A stretch of DNA of 64,000 bases from Actinoallomurus iriomotensis (GCF_030269445.1 NZ_BSTJ01000018.1:1-64000), one strand, 5' to 3'; counted from the stretch's first letter, positions 37,927 through 46,380 are shown. Notes: generated by a model not told the origin, from the sequence alone. A program made the numbers and translations.

Positions 37927-38967
37927 ATGCGTCCCTTCCGTGAACGCAACCCGCTGCCGATCGGTATCGCCGGACTGGCGACCGTCGGCGTCCTCGCGGC
38001 GCTCGCCTTCAATCTCCAGCACTTCTCCGGGGGAACCACCTACTCCGCCGCGTTCAGCGAGGCCGCCGGGCTCAAGTCGGGCGAAGAGGTGCGCATCGCG
38101 GGCGTCAAGGTCGGCAAGGTCGAGAGCGTGGGCCTCGAAGGCGACCACGTGAAGGTGAAGTTCACCAGCGGCCGGTCGTTCGGCACCGACACCCGCGCGC
38201 AGATCAAGATCAAGACTCTGCTCGGCTCGCACTACCTGGCGCTGGAGCCGAAGGGTCCCGGACGCCAGTCGCCGGGCCGGGAGATCCCGGTGTCGCGCAC
38301 CACCGCGCCGTACGAGGTGGTGCCCGCCCTCCAGGACGCCAGCCAACAGCTCGGCAAGATCGACACCAAGCAGCTGGCCCAGTCGTTCGACACGCTGTCA
38401 CAGACGATGCAGGGGTCCTCGGAGAACGTCCGCGGCACCCTGGCGGGGCTGCAGAAGATCTCGCGTGCGGTCGCCTCCCGCGACGACGAGCTGTCCCAGC
38501 TGCTCCAGCACTCCAACAACGTGACCAAGCTGCTCGCCGACCGCAGCGGCGACCTTGCCGCGCTCGTCAGCGACGGCGGCCTGCTGCTCCAGGAGATCAA
38601 CCAGCGCCGGCAGGTGATCAGCCAGCTCCTGGCCGGCACGGTGACGCTGTCGCAGCAGATCACCGGAACGATCCAGGAGAACCAGGCCACGCTCGGCCCC
38701 GCGCTGAAGAACCTCCACCGCACGGTGAACATCCTGACGCGCAACCAGGAGAACCTCGACAAGAGCCTCAAGGCGATGGCGCCGTTCACCGGTGAGGTGG
38801 CCGACTTCACCGGCACCGGGCGCTGGTTCGACGTCTACCTGCAGAACCTCATCCCGCTGCCGGCGTCGGTGAAGCTCCCCGGCGCGTCGAACGGAAAGAG
38901 CAGGTCCACGGCCACTCCGCGCCCGTCCAGCCCAGCGGACGGCAACCCGCTGCCCATCATCAAGTGA
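37927..38967 (+). CDS. Mce-family (MlaD-domain) protein, solitary
   Basis: 346 residues. One N-terminal membrane helix (PIGIAGLATVGVLAALAFNL), the MCE/MlaD domain (about 38-115, GLKSGEEVRIAGVKVGKV), then a long helical region rich in Gln/Leu that can form the hexameric tunnel, and a Ser/Pro tail. Layout resembles MceC-type proteins that help import lipids or sterols. Normal mce operons carry yrbE permeases and six mce genes, but none is next to it. The 224-bp stretch upstream (37703-37926) is AT-richer and holds only probable promoter sequence. Confidence 0.82.
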   Translation: MRPFRERNPLPIGIAGLATVGVLAALAFNLQHFSGGTTYSAAFSEAAGLKSGEEVRIAGVKVGKVESVGLEGDHVKVKFTSGRSFGTDTRAQIKIKTLLGSHYLALEPKGPGRQSPGREIPVSRTTAPYEVVPALQDASQQLGKIDTKQLAQSFDTLSQTMQGSSENVRGTLAGLQKISRAVASRDDELSQLLQHSNNVTKLLADRSGDLAALVSDGGLLLQEINQRRQVISQLLAGTVTLSQQITGTIQENQATLGPALKNLHRTVNILTRNQENLDKSLKAMAPFTGEVADFTGTGRWFDVYLQNLIPLPASVKLPGASNGKSRSTATPRPSSPADGNPLPIIK

Positions 38968-39016
38968 ATCCTCCGAGGAGACTTCGCCGTTCAGTTCAGG
39001 GCGGGGACGAATCGGA

Positions 39017-39067
39017 CCCCTGCGGAGCAGGGGATGGCTAGCCGGATCGCCGTCATGGCGATCCGGC
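39017..39067. other. Two adjacent hairpins at the left edge of the TnpB relic
   Basis: CCCCTGC-GGA-GCAGGGG (39017-39033) is followed by an 11-bp perfect stem, GCCGGATCGCC, loop GTCAT, then its complement (39041-39067). They may be the subterminal hairpins of an IS200/IS605-type left end, or a terminator for the Mce gene that ends at 38967. No T run follows on the plus strand, which favours the element-end reading. Confidence 0.45.
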
Positions 39068-39114
39068 GTCCACCTCCCGAAAACCCTCAGGCGGTCACAC
39101 TCTGACGCGATGGT

Positions 39115-39600
39115 TTGCGGACTGTGACCATCCCGTACCGCTTGTATCCCACCGATGCGCAGGCAGCGGAGCTGTCGCGCACGTTCGGGTGCGTGCGGAA
39201 GGTCTACAACCTGGCGTTGGAGGCCCGCACCGATGCCTGGAAGTCGCGGCGGGAACGCGTCGGCTACAACGCCGCCTCGGCGATGTTGACGGCGTGGGGA
39301 CATCGTCTGGTCCCGGCCCCTCCCGCAGGGCGCCAAGCCTTCAACGGTGACGGTGTCTCAGTTGTCGCGTAAGGCCAAGGGCGATTGGGTCGAACCGGGC
39401 CAAGGCCCGGGTAAGGTCGCCCGGATCCACGCCCGGATCGCCGACCGGCGCCGCGACAGTCTGCACAAGCTCACCACTCGACTCGCCCGCGATGACCAAG
39501 TGGTCGTGATCGAGGACCTGACCGTCAAGAACATGCTGAAGAACCACAAACTGGCCCGCGCCATCTCCGATGCCGCATGGAGTGAGTTCCGGCGCCGTAG
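39115..39600 (+). pseudogene. Decayed TnpB (IS200/IS605-type) nuclease gene
   Basis: Pieces in different frames match TnpB. Frame 1 from 39115 gives VTIPYRLYPTDAQAAELSRT and CVRKVYNLALEARTDAW. Another frame from about 39299 gives IVWSRPLPQGAKPSTVTVS, jumping directly to LSRKAKG. Then come ARIHARIADRRRDSLHKLTTRL and VVVIEDLTVKNMLKNH, ending in ISDAAWSEFR. Full TnpB is about 370-400 residues; at least two internal segments and the zinc-finger/RuvC-III end are missing, with frameshifts. It cannot be an active nuclease. No TnpA is visible. Confidence 0.8.
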
Positions 39601-39640
39601 GAATCCCCCTCGTTCACGTTCACGAGGGGGAGGAAGCCAA
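39601..39640 (+). mobile_element. Retained right end / omega-RNA scaffold hairpin of the TnpB element
   Basis: CCCCCTCGT (39605-39613) pairs with ACGAGGGGG (39622-39630), followed by AGGAAGCCAA ending at 39640. TnpB elements end with a G/C hairpin plus a short purine-rich GGA-type tail, which is also the 3' scaffold of the guide RNA; bases beyond 39640 would be the guide or target flank. The end looks intact although the gene is ruined. Confidence 0.55.
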
Positions 39641-39690
39641 CAAGTGAGCCCGGTCGTGCGCTCGATCCGCTGACGCGGCACGATCGGGTT

Positions 39691-40452
39691 ATGGACGTAC
39701 GCGAGCTGACCACGCCCGATGACCTGCGCACGGCCTCAGAGGTGCTCGCCGGGATCTGGCGGCCCACCGACCCGATGCCGTACGAGATGATGCGCGTCCT
39801 GCAGCACCTGGGCGGATATATCTCGGGAGTGTTCGAGGGCGGAGCGATGGTCGGAGCCTGCGCGGCCTTCCCGGCGGCCGACGGGAGCCTGCACTCCCAC
39901 ATCACCGGCGTCGCCGCCCGCGGCCGGGGCGCCGGTTTCGCGATCAAACGGCACCAGCGTGAGTGGGCGCTCGCCCACGGGATCCGGACGATCACCTGGA
40001 CGTTCGATCCGCTGGTCCGGCGCAACGCGTACTTCAACCTGGCGAAGCTGGCGGCGCGGCCGACCGAGTACCTGCCGGACTTCTACGGCGAGATGCCGGA
40101 CGAGCTGAACGCGGGCGATCCGAGCGACCGCCTGCTGCTCTCCTGGGACCTCGACGCCCCGGAGGTGGCCGCGGCCATGAAGGGCGGGCCGCCGGCCGAG
40201 CCGGAGCCCGCCGAGGTCACCGCGCTCACCGACGACGCGGAGGGCCGACCGGTCGAGCGCGACCCGGGCGGCGTGACCCGGATCGCGGTGGGCACACCCG
40301 CGGACATCGCCGCGCTGCGCGCCGGCGATCCGCCGCTCGCCCTCGCGTGGCGGCGGGCCCAGCGGACGGCGCTCGCCGGGGCGCTGGACGCCGGATACCA
40401 CGTGACCGGTTTCGACCGGTCCGGCCACTACCTGCTGGAGGTCTCCCGATGA
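39691..40452 (+). CDS. GNAT-family acetyltransferase paired with racemase
   Basis: 253 residues. The N-terminal two thirds are GNAT-like, with the acetyl-CoA loop in VAARGRGAGFAIKRHQREWA, then TITWTFDPLVRRNAYFNLAKL, a segment typical of GNAT proteins linked to N-acylamino acid racemases. Its stop overlaps the start of the racemase gene in an ATGA, so the two are coupled. It probably N-acylates an amino acid that the partner racemises, but the true substrate is unknown. Confidence 0.82.
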   Translation: MDVRELTTPDDLRTASEVLAGIWRPTDPMPYEMMRVLQHLGGYISGVFEGGAMVGACAAFPAADGSLHSHITGVAARGRGAGFAIKRHQREWALAHGIRTITWTFDPLVRRNAYFNLAKLAARPTEYLPDFYGEMPDELNAGDPSDRLLLSWDLDAPEVAAAMKGGPPAEPEPAEVTALTDDAEGRPVERDPGGVTRIAVGTPADIAALRAGDPPLALAWRRAQRTALAGALDAGYHVTGFDRSGHYLLEVSR

Positions 40453-41552
40453 AGCTTTCCGGCGTCGAGCTGCGGCGGATCCGTCTCCCGCTGGTCTCGC
40501 CGTTCCGCACATCCTTCGCGACCGAGACCGAGCGGGAGATCCTGCTGGTGCGGGTCGTCGGGACGGAGACCGAGGGCTGGGGCGAGTGCGTGGCCATCAC
40601 TGAGCCGCTGTACTCCCCCGAGTACGTCGACGGCGCCGAGCAGGTCATCCGCGACTTCCTCCTGCCCCGCCTGCCCGCGGACGTCACCGCCGGGGCGCTC
40701 GGTCCGGCGTTCGCGCCGGTCAAGGGGCACGAGATGGCCAAGGCCGCGGTCGAGATGGCGGTGCTGGACGCGGAGCTGCGCACCGCGGGCATGTCGTACG
40801 CGACCTACCTCGGCGGCACGGTGGCCCGGGTGCCCGCCGGGGTGTCGGTCGGGATCATGGACTCGATCCCCGAACTGCTGGACCACGTGGACCGCTACCT
40901 GGCCGAGGGGTACGCGCGGATCAAGCTCAAGATCCAGCCGGGCTGGGACGTCGAGCCGGTACGGGCGGTACGCGAGCGGTTCGGCGACATCCTGCTCCAG
41001 GTGGACGCGAACACCGCGTACACGCGGGCCGACGCGCGGCACCTCGCGGAGCTGGAGCCGTTCGGGCTGCTGCTGATCGAGCAGCCGCTGCCCGAGGACG
41101 ACCTGCTCGGGCACGCGAAGCTCGCCTCTCTCCTGACCACGCCGATCTGCCTGGACGAGTCGATCGTGTCGGCGCGCGCCGCCGCGGACGCGCTCGCGCT
41201 CGGCGCGTGCTCGATCGTCAACGTCAAGGCCGGCCGGGTCGGCGGCTACCTGGAGGCGCGCCGGATCCACGACGTGTCCGCCGCGCACGGCGTGCCCGTC
41301 TGGTGCGGCGGCATGCTGGAGACCGGCCTGGGCCGCGCGGCGAACCTGGCGTTCGCCGCGCTGCCCGGATGCACCCTGCCCGGCGACGTCTCCGCCTCCG
41401 AGCGCTACTACACGCGGGACATCACCGAGCCGTTCCGGCTGGTGGACGGCCTGATGACCGTACCGTCCGGGCCCGGGCTCGGAGTGGAGCCGATCATGGA
41501 CTACCTGGACGAGCTGACCGAGTCCAAGCGGTTCATACGCCTCGACGCCTGA
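40449..41552 (+). CDS. menC: o-Succinylbenzoate synthase / N-acylamino acid racemase family
   Basis: 367 residues of the enolase superfamily. Lys pair in RIKLKIQPG, metal ligands in QVDANTAYT, LLIEQPLPEDD and CLDESI, and the second acid/base Lys in VNVKAGRVGG. Both menaquinone OSB synthesis and N-acylamino acid racemisation occur in this family, often in the same protein. No menaquinone genes are nearby, while the coupled GNAT gene favours the racemase role. The gene symbol reflects family, not proven pathway. Confidence 0.85.
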   Translation: MKLSGVELRRIRLPLVSPFRTSFATETEREILLVRVVGTETEGWGECVAITEPLYSPEYVDGAEQVIRDFLLPRLPADVTAGALGPAFAPVKGHEMAKAAVEMAVLDAELRTAGMSYATYLGGTVARVPAGVSVGIMDSIPELLDHVDRYLAEGYARIKLKIQPGWDVEPVRAVRERFGDILLQVDANTAYTRADARHLAELEPFGLLLIEQPLPEDDLLGHAKLASLLTTPICLDESIVSARAAADALALGACSIVNVKAGRVGGYLEARRIHDVSAAHGVPVWCGGMLETGLGRAANLAFAALPGCTLPGDVSASERYYTRDITEPFRLVDGLMTVPSGPGLGVEPIMDYLDELTESKRFIRLDA

Positions 41553-41565
41553 TCATTTCGCGCGC

Positions 41566-42105
41566 TCAGCCGCGTACGGGGAGCTCGTAGACGCGCCGGA
41601 CGCTGGAGTCGATGCGGGAGATGTCGGTCCCGTAGATGTGGATCGAGATCGCGGTGGTGTCGCCGGAGTTGCGCACCCGGTGGATGTCGCCGGGCGGGGC
41701 GAAGCCGCTGACGTCTCCCGGCAGGTTGTCGTTCACGCCGGCGCTGAGCAGGTGGTCGCCCTCGTGGACGTACAGCTCCTCGTGCTCGATGCCCTGGAGC
41801 ACGCCGAAGACGCACCAGGTCACGTGGTCGTGGATGGGCGTCATCTGGCCGGGGCGCCAGACGAGCCCGACGATGGAGAACGCGCCGTCGGGCGCCGCGT
41901 ACAGGGTGTGACACTGATACTGGTCGGGGTCGCCGATCCGCTCCTCGGCGGTCAGCACGTCGGGCGTGGGCAGGTGCCGACGCAGCTCGCCGCCGACGAT
42001 CAGTGCGGTCTCCCGCCAGCCGACGTGCCGGTCCACGGCGCCGCGCACGCCCGTCACGAGGTCCCGCAGTCCGGGCCGTACGTCTCCGCGCACCAGGGTT
42101 GCCAT
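41566..42105 (-). CDS. Cysteine dioxygenase-like cupin enzyme
   Basis: 179 residues from ATG 42105 with AAGGAGG upstream. The cupin shows metal histidines in MTPIHDHVTW and GDIHRVRN, and the segment GIEHEELYV. This matches the type I cysteine dioxygenase/3-mercaptopropionate dioxygenase group, which oxidises thiols to sulfinates with O2 and iron. It is divergent from a LysR regulator, and converges with the racemase gene. Confidence 0.85.
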   Translation of the reverse strand: MATLVRGDVRPGLRDLVTGVRGAVDRHVGWRETALIVGGELRRHLPTPDVLTAEERIGDPDQYQCHTLYAAPDGAFSIVGLVWRPGQMTPIHDHVTWCVFGVLQGIEHEELYVHEGDHLLSAGVNDNLPGDVSGFAPPGDIHRVRNSGDTTAISIHIYGTDISRIDSSVRRVYELPVRG

Positions 42106-42161
42106 TTCGGACACCTCCTTCTTCACCTCATAGTCCCTCCACGGCCAATCATCGGTCCAAT

Positions 42162-42204
42162 GCCAACATCCGGGCCGAACGATAGACATGATTGATATGT
42201 TGGC
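42162..42204. promoter_or_regulatory. Inverted repeat between cysteine dioxygenase-like and LysR genes
   Basis: GCCAACAT (42162-42169) and ATGTTGGC (42197-42204) are perfect inverted arms with a 27-bp spacer, between the divergent start codons. LysR regulators often bind two spaced sites in such gaps. The second arm sits 3 bp before the regulator's GTG, so binding would also affect its own expression (inference). Confidence 0.5.
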
Positions 42205-42207
42205 TCT

Positions 42208-43095
42208 GTGCTGGATGTTTCCCGCCTTCGCGTGCTCGTGGCGATCGCCCGTACGGGGTCGGTGACGGCGGCGGCCAAGGAGCTGCACTACTCCCAGCCG
42301 TCGATCAGCCACCACCTCGCCCGGCTGGAGGCCGAGACCGGCGCGCAGCTCGTACGCCGGGCGGGCCGCGGCATCCGGCTGACCGAGGCCGGCCGCACCC
42401 TCGCCGAGCGCGGCGCCGAGATCCTGGGCCGCCTGGACGCCGCCGAGGCCGAGCTCTCCGCGCACGTCGGCCTGAGCCAGGGACGGGTACGGCTGGCCGC
42501 GTTCCCGTCAGCGCTGGGCACGTTCGTGCCACGGGCGGCGGCGCTGCTGGCCGGCCGCCATCCCGGCCTGCGGCTGAGCCTGAGCGAGGCCGAGCCGCCG
42601 GAGGCCGTCCGCATGCTGCGGGCCGGGTACGTCGACGTCGCCGTGATCTTCCGGTACGACCGGGAGGAGGAGGACGACGGCATCACCGCCCGCCGGCTGC
42701 TCGACGAGCCGAGCTACCTGGTCACGGCGGAGGAGACCACGCCGGACCTGACGGCCCACGCGGACGCGGAGTGGATCGCCGGCTGCGACCGCTGCCGCAC
42801 CCACCTGCTCGCCATGTGCGCGCGGGCGGGGTTCACCCCACGCGTGTCGTTCACGACGGACGACTTCGTCGCCGTCCAGGCGATGGTCGCCGCAGGCCTG
42901 GGCGTGACGACCCTGCCGGGCCTGCCGCTGCTGGCCGCCCGCAACGACGCGGTGCACACGGCCGTGCTGCCCGGCTCGACCCGCCACGTGCTGGCCGCGA
43001 CGTACGGCGAGCCGCCCGAGCCCCCGGCCACCGTCGCCCTGCTCGACGCGCTGGCCGAGGCGGGCGCCGCGACCGGCGGGTTCCCCTCCGCCTGA
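42208..43095 (+). CDS. LysR-family transcriptional regulator
   Basis: 295 residues from GTG 42208. HTH: VLVAIARTGSVTAAAKELHYSQPSISHHLARLEAE, then an effector domain with FPSALGTFVPRAAALL. No ribosome site precedes it, so it may be leaderless. Divergent from the cysteine dioxygenase-like gene, which is its likely target. Ligand unknown, perhaps a sulfur compound given the neighbour. Confidence 0.92.
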   Translation: MLDVSRLRVLVAIARTGSVTAAAKELHYSQPSISHHLARLEAETGAQLVRRAGRGIRLTEAGRTLAERGAEILGRLDAAEAELSAHVGLSQGRVRLAAFPSALGTFVPRAAALLAGRHPGLRLSLSEAEPPEAVRMLRAGYVDVAVIFRYDREEEDDGITARRLLDEPSYLVTAEETTPDLTAHADAEWIAGCDRCRTHLLAMCARAGFTPRVSFTTDDFVAVQAMVAAGLGVTTLPGLPLLAARNDAVHTAVLPGSTRHVLAATYGEPPEPPATVALLDALAEAGAATGGFPSA

Positions 43096-43105
43096 CGGGC
43101 CGCGC

Positions 43106-44155
43106 TCAGCGGGTGCCGCCGCCGATGAGCGGAGGGTTCAGGCGAGCGAAGCCCTCCTGACGCTCGTAGGGGAAGTACGGGTACGGAGCGGGCGTCGCGC
43201 CGGCCCGGTCGAGGCGGGCGACCTGGTCCGGCGTCAGGGACCAGCCGGTGGCACCGAGGTTCTGGCGCAGCTGGTGCTCGTCGCGGGCGCCGATGAGGAC
43301 CGACGCCACGGTCGGGCGCCGGAGCAGCCAGTTGATGGCGATCTGCGGGATCGCCCGGCCGGTCTCCTCCGCGATCTCGTCGAGCGCGTCGACGACGTCG
43401 TACAGCCGCTCCTCGTCCACGGGCGGCCCGAAGTCGGCCGTACGGTGCAGGCGGCTGCCCTCCGGCAGCGGCCGGCCCCGGCGGACCCGGCCGGTCAGCC
43501 GGCCCCAGCCGAGCGGGCTCCACACGACCGCGCCGACGCCCTCCCGCAGCCCGAGCGGCATCAGCTCCCACTCGTAGTCGCGCCCGACCAGCGAGTAGTA
43601 GACCTGGTGGGCGACGTACCGCGAACGGCCGTCGCGGTCGGCGACCGCGAGGGACTTCATCAGCTGCCAGCCGGAGAAGTTGGACACACCCGAATAGCGG
43701 ATCTTGCCCGCGCGTACGAGGTCGTCCAGCGTGGCGAGCACCTCCTCGATCGGGGTGCCGGCGTCGAAGGCGTGCAGCTGGAACAGGTCGATGTGGTCCG
43801 TGCCGAGCCGGCGCAACGCGTCCTCGCAGGCCCTGATCAGGCGGGAGCGCGACGTGCCGGCGTCGTACGGGCCCTCGCCCATCGGCAGGCCGGTCTTGGT
43901 GGAGATGATCACCTGGTCGCGGCGGCCCTTGATCGCCGCACCGAGCACCTCCTCCGACGCGCCATCGGAGTAGACGTCCGCGGTGTCGAACATCGTGACG
44001 CCCGCGTCGAGGCAGATGTCCACGAGCCGCCGCGCCTCCCGCGCGTCCGTGTCGCCCCAGTTGCCGAACAGCTCACCCCGGCCGCCGAACGTGCCCGCGC
44101 CGAAGCTCAGCGCGGGCACCTGAAGCCCGGACGCACCCAGCCGTCGATATTCCAT
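43106..44155 (-). CDS. Aldo/keto reductase
   Basis: 349 residues: FDTADVYSDGASEEVLG (Asp, Tyr), ISTKTG (Lys), LFQLHAFD (His) and GVSNFSGWQL. This is the YajO/YeaE-like NADPH-dependent group acting on varied carbonyls. ATG 44155 after GGGAGAAG. Divergent from the TetR gene with twin operator-like repeats between, so it is likely its target. Confidence 0.9.
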   Translation of the reverse strand: MEYRRLGASGLQVPALSFGAGTFGGRGELFGNWGDTDAREARRLVDICLDAGVTMFDTADVYSDGASEEVLGAAIKGRRDQVIISTKTGLPMGEGPYDAGTSRSRLIRACEDALRRLGTDHIDLFQLHAFDAGTPIEEVLATLDDLVRAGKIRYSGVSNFSGWQLMKSLAVADRDGRSRYVAHQVYYSLVGRDYEWELMPLGLREGVGAVVWSPLGWGRLTGRVRRGRPLPEGSRLHRTADFGPPVDEERLYDVVDALDEIAEETGRAIPQIAINWLLRRPTVASVLIGARDEHQLRQNLGATGWSLTPDQVARLDRAGATPAPYPYFPYERQEGFARLNPPLIGGGTR

Positions 44156-44165
44156 GTCTTCTCCC

Positions 44166-44240
44166 TTAACGGTTCTCTGGTCCCGTTAACGCTGGACGGT
44201 AGCACGGAGGAGGCTCTTAATGGAACTATGGACCCGTTAT
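44166..44240. promoter_or_regulatory. Two similar operator repeats for the TetR regulator
   Basis: TTAACGG-N10-CCGTTAA (44166-44189) and TTAATGG-N10-CCGTTAT (44217-44240) share arms and spacing. The first lies just upstream of the aldo/keto reductase start, the second runs into the TetR ATG at 44239. This arrangement fits a repressor blocking both its own gene and the divergent reductase. Confidence 0.65.
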
Positions 44241-44838
44241 GGAGGAACCTGGCTCGATCCGCCCTGGCGGCCGTACGGCCCGCGTCCGGGCGGCGGTGCT
44301 GCGCGCGGCCGGCGACATCCTGGCCGAGCGCGGCTTCGCCCACCTCGACCTGACCGACGTCGCCCGCCGCGCGGAGGTCGGCAAGACGACCGTCTACCGC
44401 CGCTGGGGCACGGTGACCGGCCTGGTCGCCGACCTGCTCACCGACATGGCCGACCAGTCCCTGCCCCGGGCGCGGACGGGTTCGCTGGAAGGCGACCTGC
44501 GGGCGAACGCCCGCCTCGTTCAACGGACACTGGCCGACCCACGCCAGGGCAATCTGTTCCGCGCCGTCATCGCGGCGGCCACCTGCGAGCCCCGTACGAC
44601 CGAGGCCCTGCACCGCTTCTACGACACGCGCGTCCGCGAGTGGGCCCCGTGTGTCGAGGAGGCGATCGACCGGGGCGAACTCCCGGCGGGCACGGACGCC
44701 GAGGAGGTCGTCCGGGCGGTCTCCGCCCCGCTGTACTACCGCCTGCTGGCCGCCGGCGGCCCGTTGGACGAGGCCACCGCCGACCAGGCGGCGAACGCCG
44801 CCGTGGCGGCCGCCCGAGCGGGCGCCTTCGTCAGGTGA
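44239..44838 (+). CDS. TetR-family transcriptional regulator
   Basis: 199 residues. HTH: VLRAAGDILAERGFAHLDLTDVARRAEVGKTTVYRRWG, followed by a TetR C-terminal ligand domain. The start codon lies inside an operator-like repeat, so autoregulation is likely. The 3' third of the gene is part of a tandem duplication whose second, damaged copy lies downstream. Confidence 0.92.
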   Translation: MEEPGSIRPGGRTARVRAAVLRAAGDILAERGFAHLDLTDVARRAEVGKTTVYRRWGTVTGLVADLLTDMADQSLPRARTGSLEGDLRANARLVQRTLADPRQGNLFRAVIAAATCEPRTTEALHRFYDTRVREWAPCVEEAIDRGELPAGTDAEEVVRAVSAPLYYRLLAAGGPLDEATADQAANAAVAAARAGAFVR

Positions 44839-45239
44839 CCGTTACACGGCGACTCGTACGCGGTGGCTCTCACCGCCGGAGAGGAACCCCGCCAGCTCCC
44901 GCCCCTCCACGGCCACGGCGGCGCGGTCGGCGCCGGAAAGGCGGCGCAACGGGGTGACGGCCACGGCGTCGACGAGGCGAACTCCCGGCGGGCACGGGCG
45001 CCGAGGAGGTCGTCCGGGCGGTCTCCGCCCCGCTGTACTACCGCCCGTTCGGGCCGCCGGCCGCCCGAGCGGGCGCCTTCGTCAGGTGACCGCTCCCGTT
45101 ACACGGCGACTCGTACGCGGTGGCTCTCACCGCCGGAGAGGAACCCCGCCAGCTCCCGCCCCTCCTCGGCCACGGCTGCGCGGTCGGCGCCGGAAAGGCG
45201 GCGCAACGGGGTGACGGCCACGGTCCCGGCGTCGACGCG
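44677..45239. repeat. Tandem duplication (about 0.3 kb) across two convergent gene ends
   Basis: Copy A (44677-44975) holds the last part of the TetR gene plus what looks like the end of the winged-helix gene. Copy B (44979-45239) repeats it in the same order. Offset is 302 bp at the left edge; copy B lacks about 51 bp within the TetR part and has small insertions later. The real winged-helix stop lies in copy B (45099), the real TetR stop in copy A (44838), so each gene uses the undamaged copy. The 260 bp between the two genes is therefore duplicated relic sequence. Confidence 0.85.
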
Positions 45240-46193
45240 CCAGGTCGCGGCGACCCGGCCGTCGACCAGTACGACGCGCTCGCCGGCGACCGAGAGGCCG
45301 CGGTAGGCGTCGTCGATGATCCGGCCGCGGTCGTGGTACCCGAGGATCGCGTTGTCGAACGCCGGCAGGAACCGCACCGGGGCGGGCGTGCCGGCGTCCG
45401 GACGTGGCGCGTCCGGCAGGTCGAACAGCTCACGGCCGCGAGTGTCGCGGAAGGTGACCAGCTCCTCGCGTATCGCGGCCACCGCGGCCGGCAGTCCGGC
45501 CAGGCCGCACCAGGCGCGCAGGTCGGCCGAGGTCGCCGGGCCGAACGCGGCCAGGTAGCGCCGTACCAGCGCCTGGCCGACCGGGTCGGATCCGTCCAGG
45601 GCCGGCGGGTCGATCTCGCGCCCCAGCCAGGACGAGAGCAGGACGTTCCGCACTCCCGCCCTGGTGCGCCACAGCCCGCGCGGCGGCGCCTGCGCCACCG
45701 GGACGAGGGCGGCGACCAGCGTTTCGCCCAGGGCCCGCGGCGCCGGCGCCGGCCAGCGCCCGGCGAGCTCCCGCACGAGCTCGGCCATCGAGCGGGGCGC
45801 GCCGTCGGCCATCACCGCCCGGCCCGCCGCCGCGAGCTCGTCGAGGTCGACCCCGTCGAGCTCGCGGCGATGGTTCCCGAGCACCCGTTGCCGCAGCATG
45901 GCGTCGTGGCGGGCGCGCCAGGCCAGGGCGTCCTCGGCGGTGACGAGGTGGACGGTGCGGCGCATGAGGTGGGTCCGCACCAGCCTCCGCCGGATCAGCA
46001 GGTCCGAGAGGACCACCGGGTCGAACGCGCGCAGCCGCGACCAGAGCCCGGCGAACGGTTCCTGCGGCTCCTGCGCCTGCAGTCCCCCGAGACGCGCGAC
46101 GGCGTCGAGAACCGGCACGTCGGCGCGGTCGAGCAGCAACTGCCGGGCGAGCGTCGCCCGCCCCAGCGTCCGTGCATCGAGAATCCGGGTCAC
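45099..46193 (-). CDS. Winged-helix DNA-binding domain protein (AlkZ/YcaQ-like superfamily)
   Basis: 364 residues from GTG 46193 with GGAGGAG. Start TRILDARTLGRATLARQLLL and the run LGGLQAQEPQEPFAGLWSRL are typical of the HTH_42 family, which includes AlkZ-like DNA glycosylases. Later it has VRFLPAFDNAILGYHDRGRI. AlkZ enzymes remove crosslink or alkylation damage using a QxQ/QxD motif; here LQAQ is present at that position. Glycosylase activity is possible but not certain. Its 3' end is duplicated downstream. Confidence 0.82.
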   Translation of the reverse strand: MTRILDARTLGRATLARQLLLDRADVPVLDAVARLGGLQAQEPQEPFAGLWSRLRAFDPVVLSDLLIRRRLVRTHLMRRTVHLVTAEDALAWRARHDAMLRQRVLGNHRRELDGVDLDELAAAGRAVMADGAPRSMAELVRELAGRWPAPAPRALGETLVAALVPVAQAPPRGLWRTRAGVRNVLLSSWLGREIDPPALDGSDPVGQALVRRYLAAFGPATSADLRAWCGLAGLPAAVAAIREELVTFRDTRGRELFDLPDAPRPDAGTPAPVRFLPAFDNAILGYHDRGRIIDDAYRGLSVAGERVVLVDGRVAATWRVDAGTVAVTPLRRLSGADRAAVAEEGRELAGFLSGGESHRVRVAV

Positions 46194-46247
46194 GGCTCCT
46201 CCTCCGCCGGGGGCGTGTCCTCGGTTCCCGGGCTTCGCCCGGTCACG

Positions 46248-46367
46248 GGCCCACCCCCACCGGCGGAAGCCACCACCAGACCACGCCCTCCGGCTCCCCC
46301 ACTCCACCCCGCCACCGGCCCACCCCCACCGACGGAAGCCACCACCAGACCACGCCCTCCGGCTCCC
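46248..46367. repeat. Imperfect direct repeat, 69-bp period
   Basis: About 50 bp beginning CCCACCCCCACC (copy 1 at 46249, copy 2 at 46318) recurs almost unchanged, one base differing within the central part. It lies in the non-coding gap between the winged-helix gene and an aldo/keto reductase and is C-rich on the plus strand. No start codon or clear hairpin attaches it to a gene. Confidence 0.75.
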
Positions 46368-46380
46368 TCGCTCCGCTCGG

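Noticed and set aside
38967-39067. Hairpins at 39017-39067 as a standard Rho-independent terminator
   Set aside because: Stems are strong but no T run follows; position at the TnpB relic suits an element end better.
46194-46380. CRISPR-like repeats near 46.25 kb
   Set aside because: Only two units, both about 50 bp long, with an 18-bp gap; no array and no cas genes.
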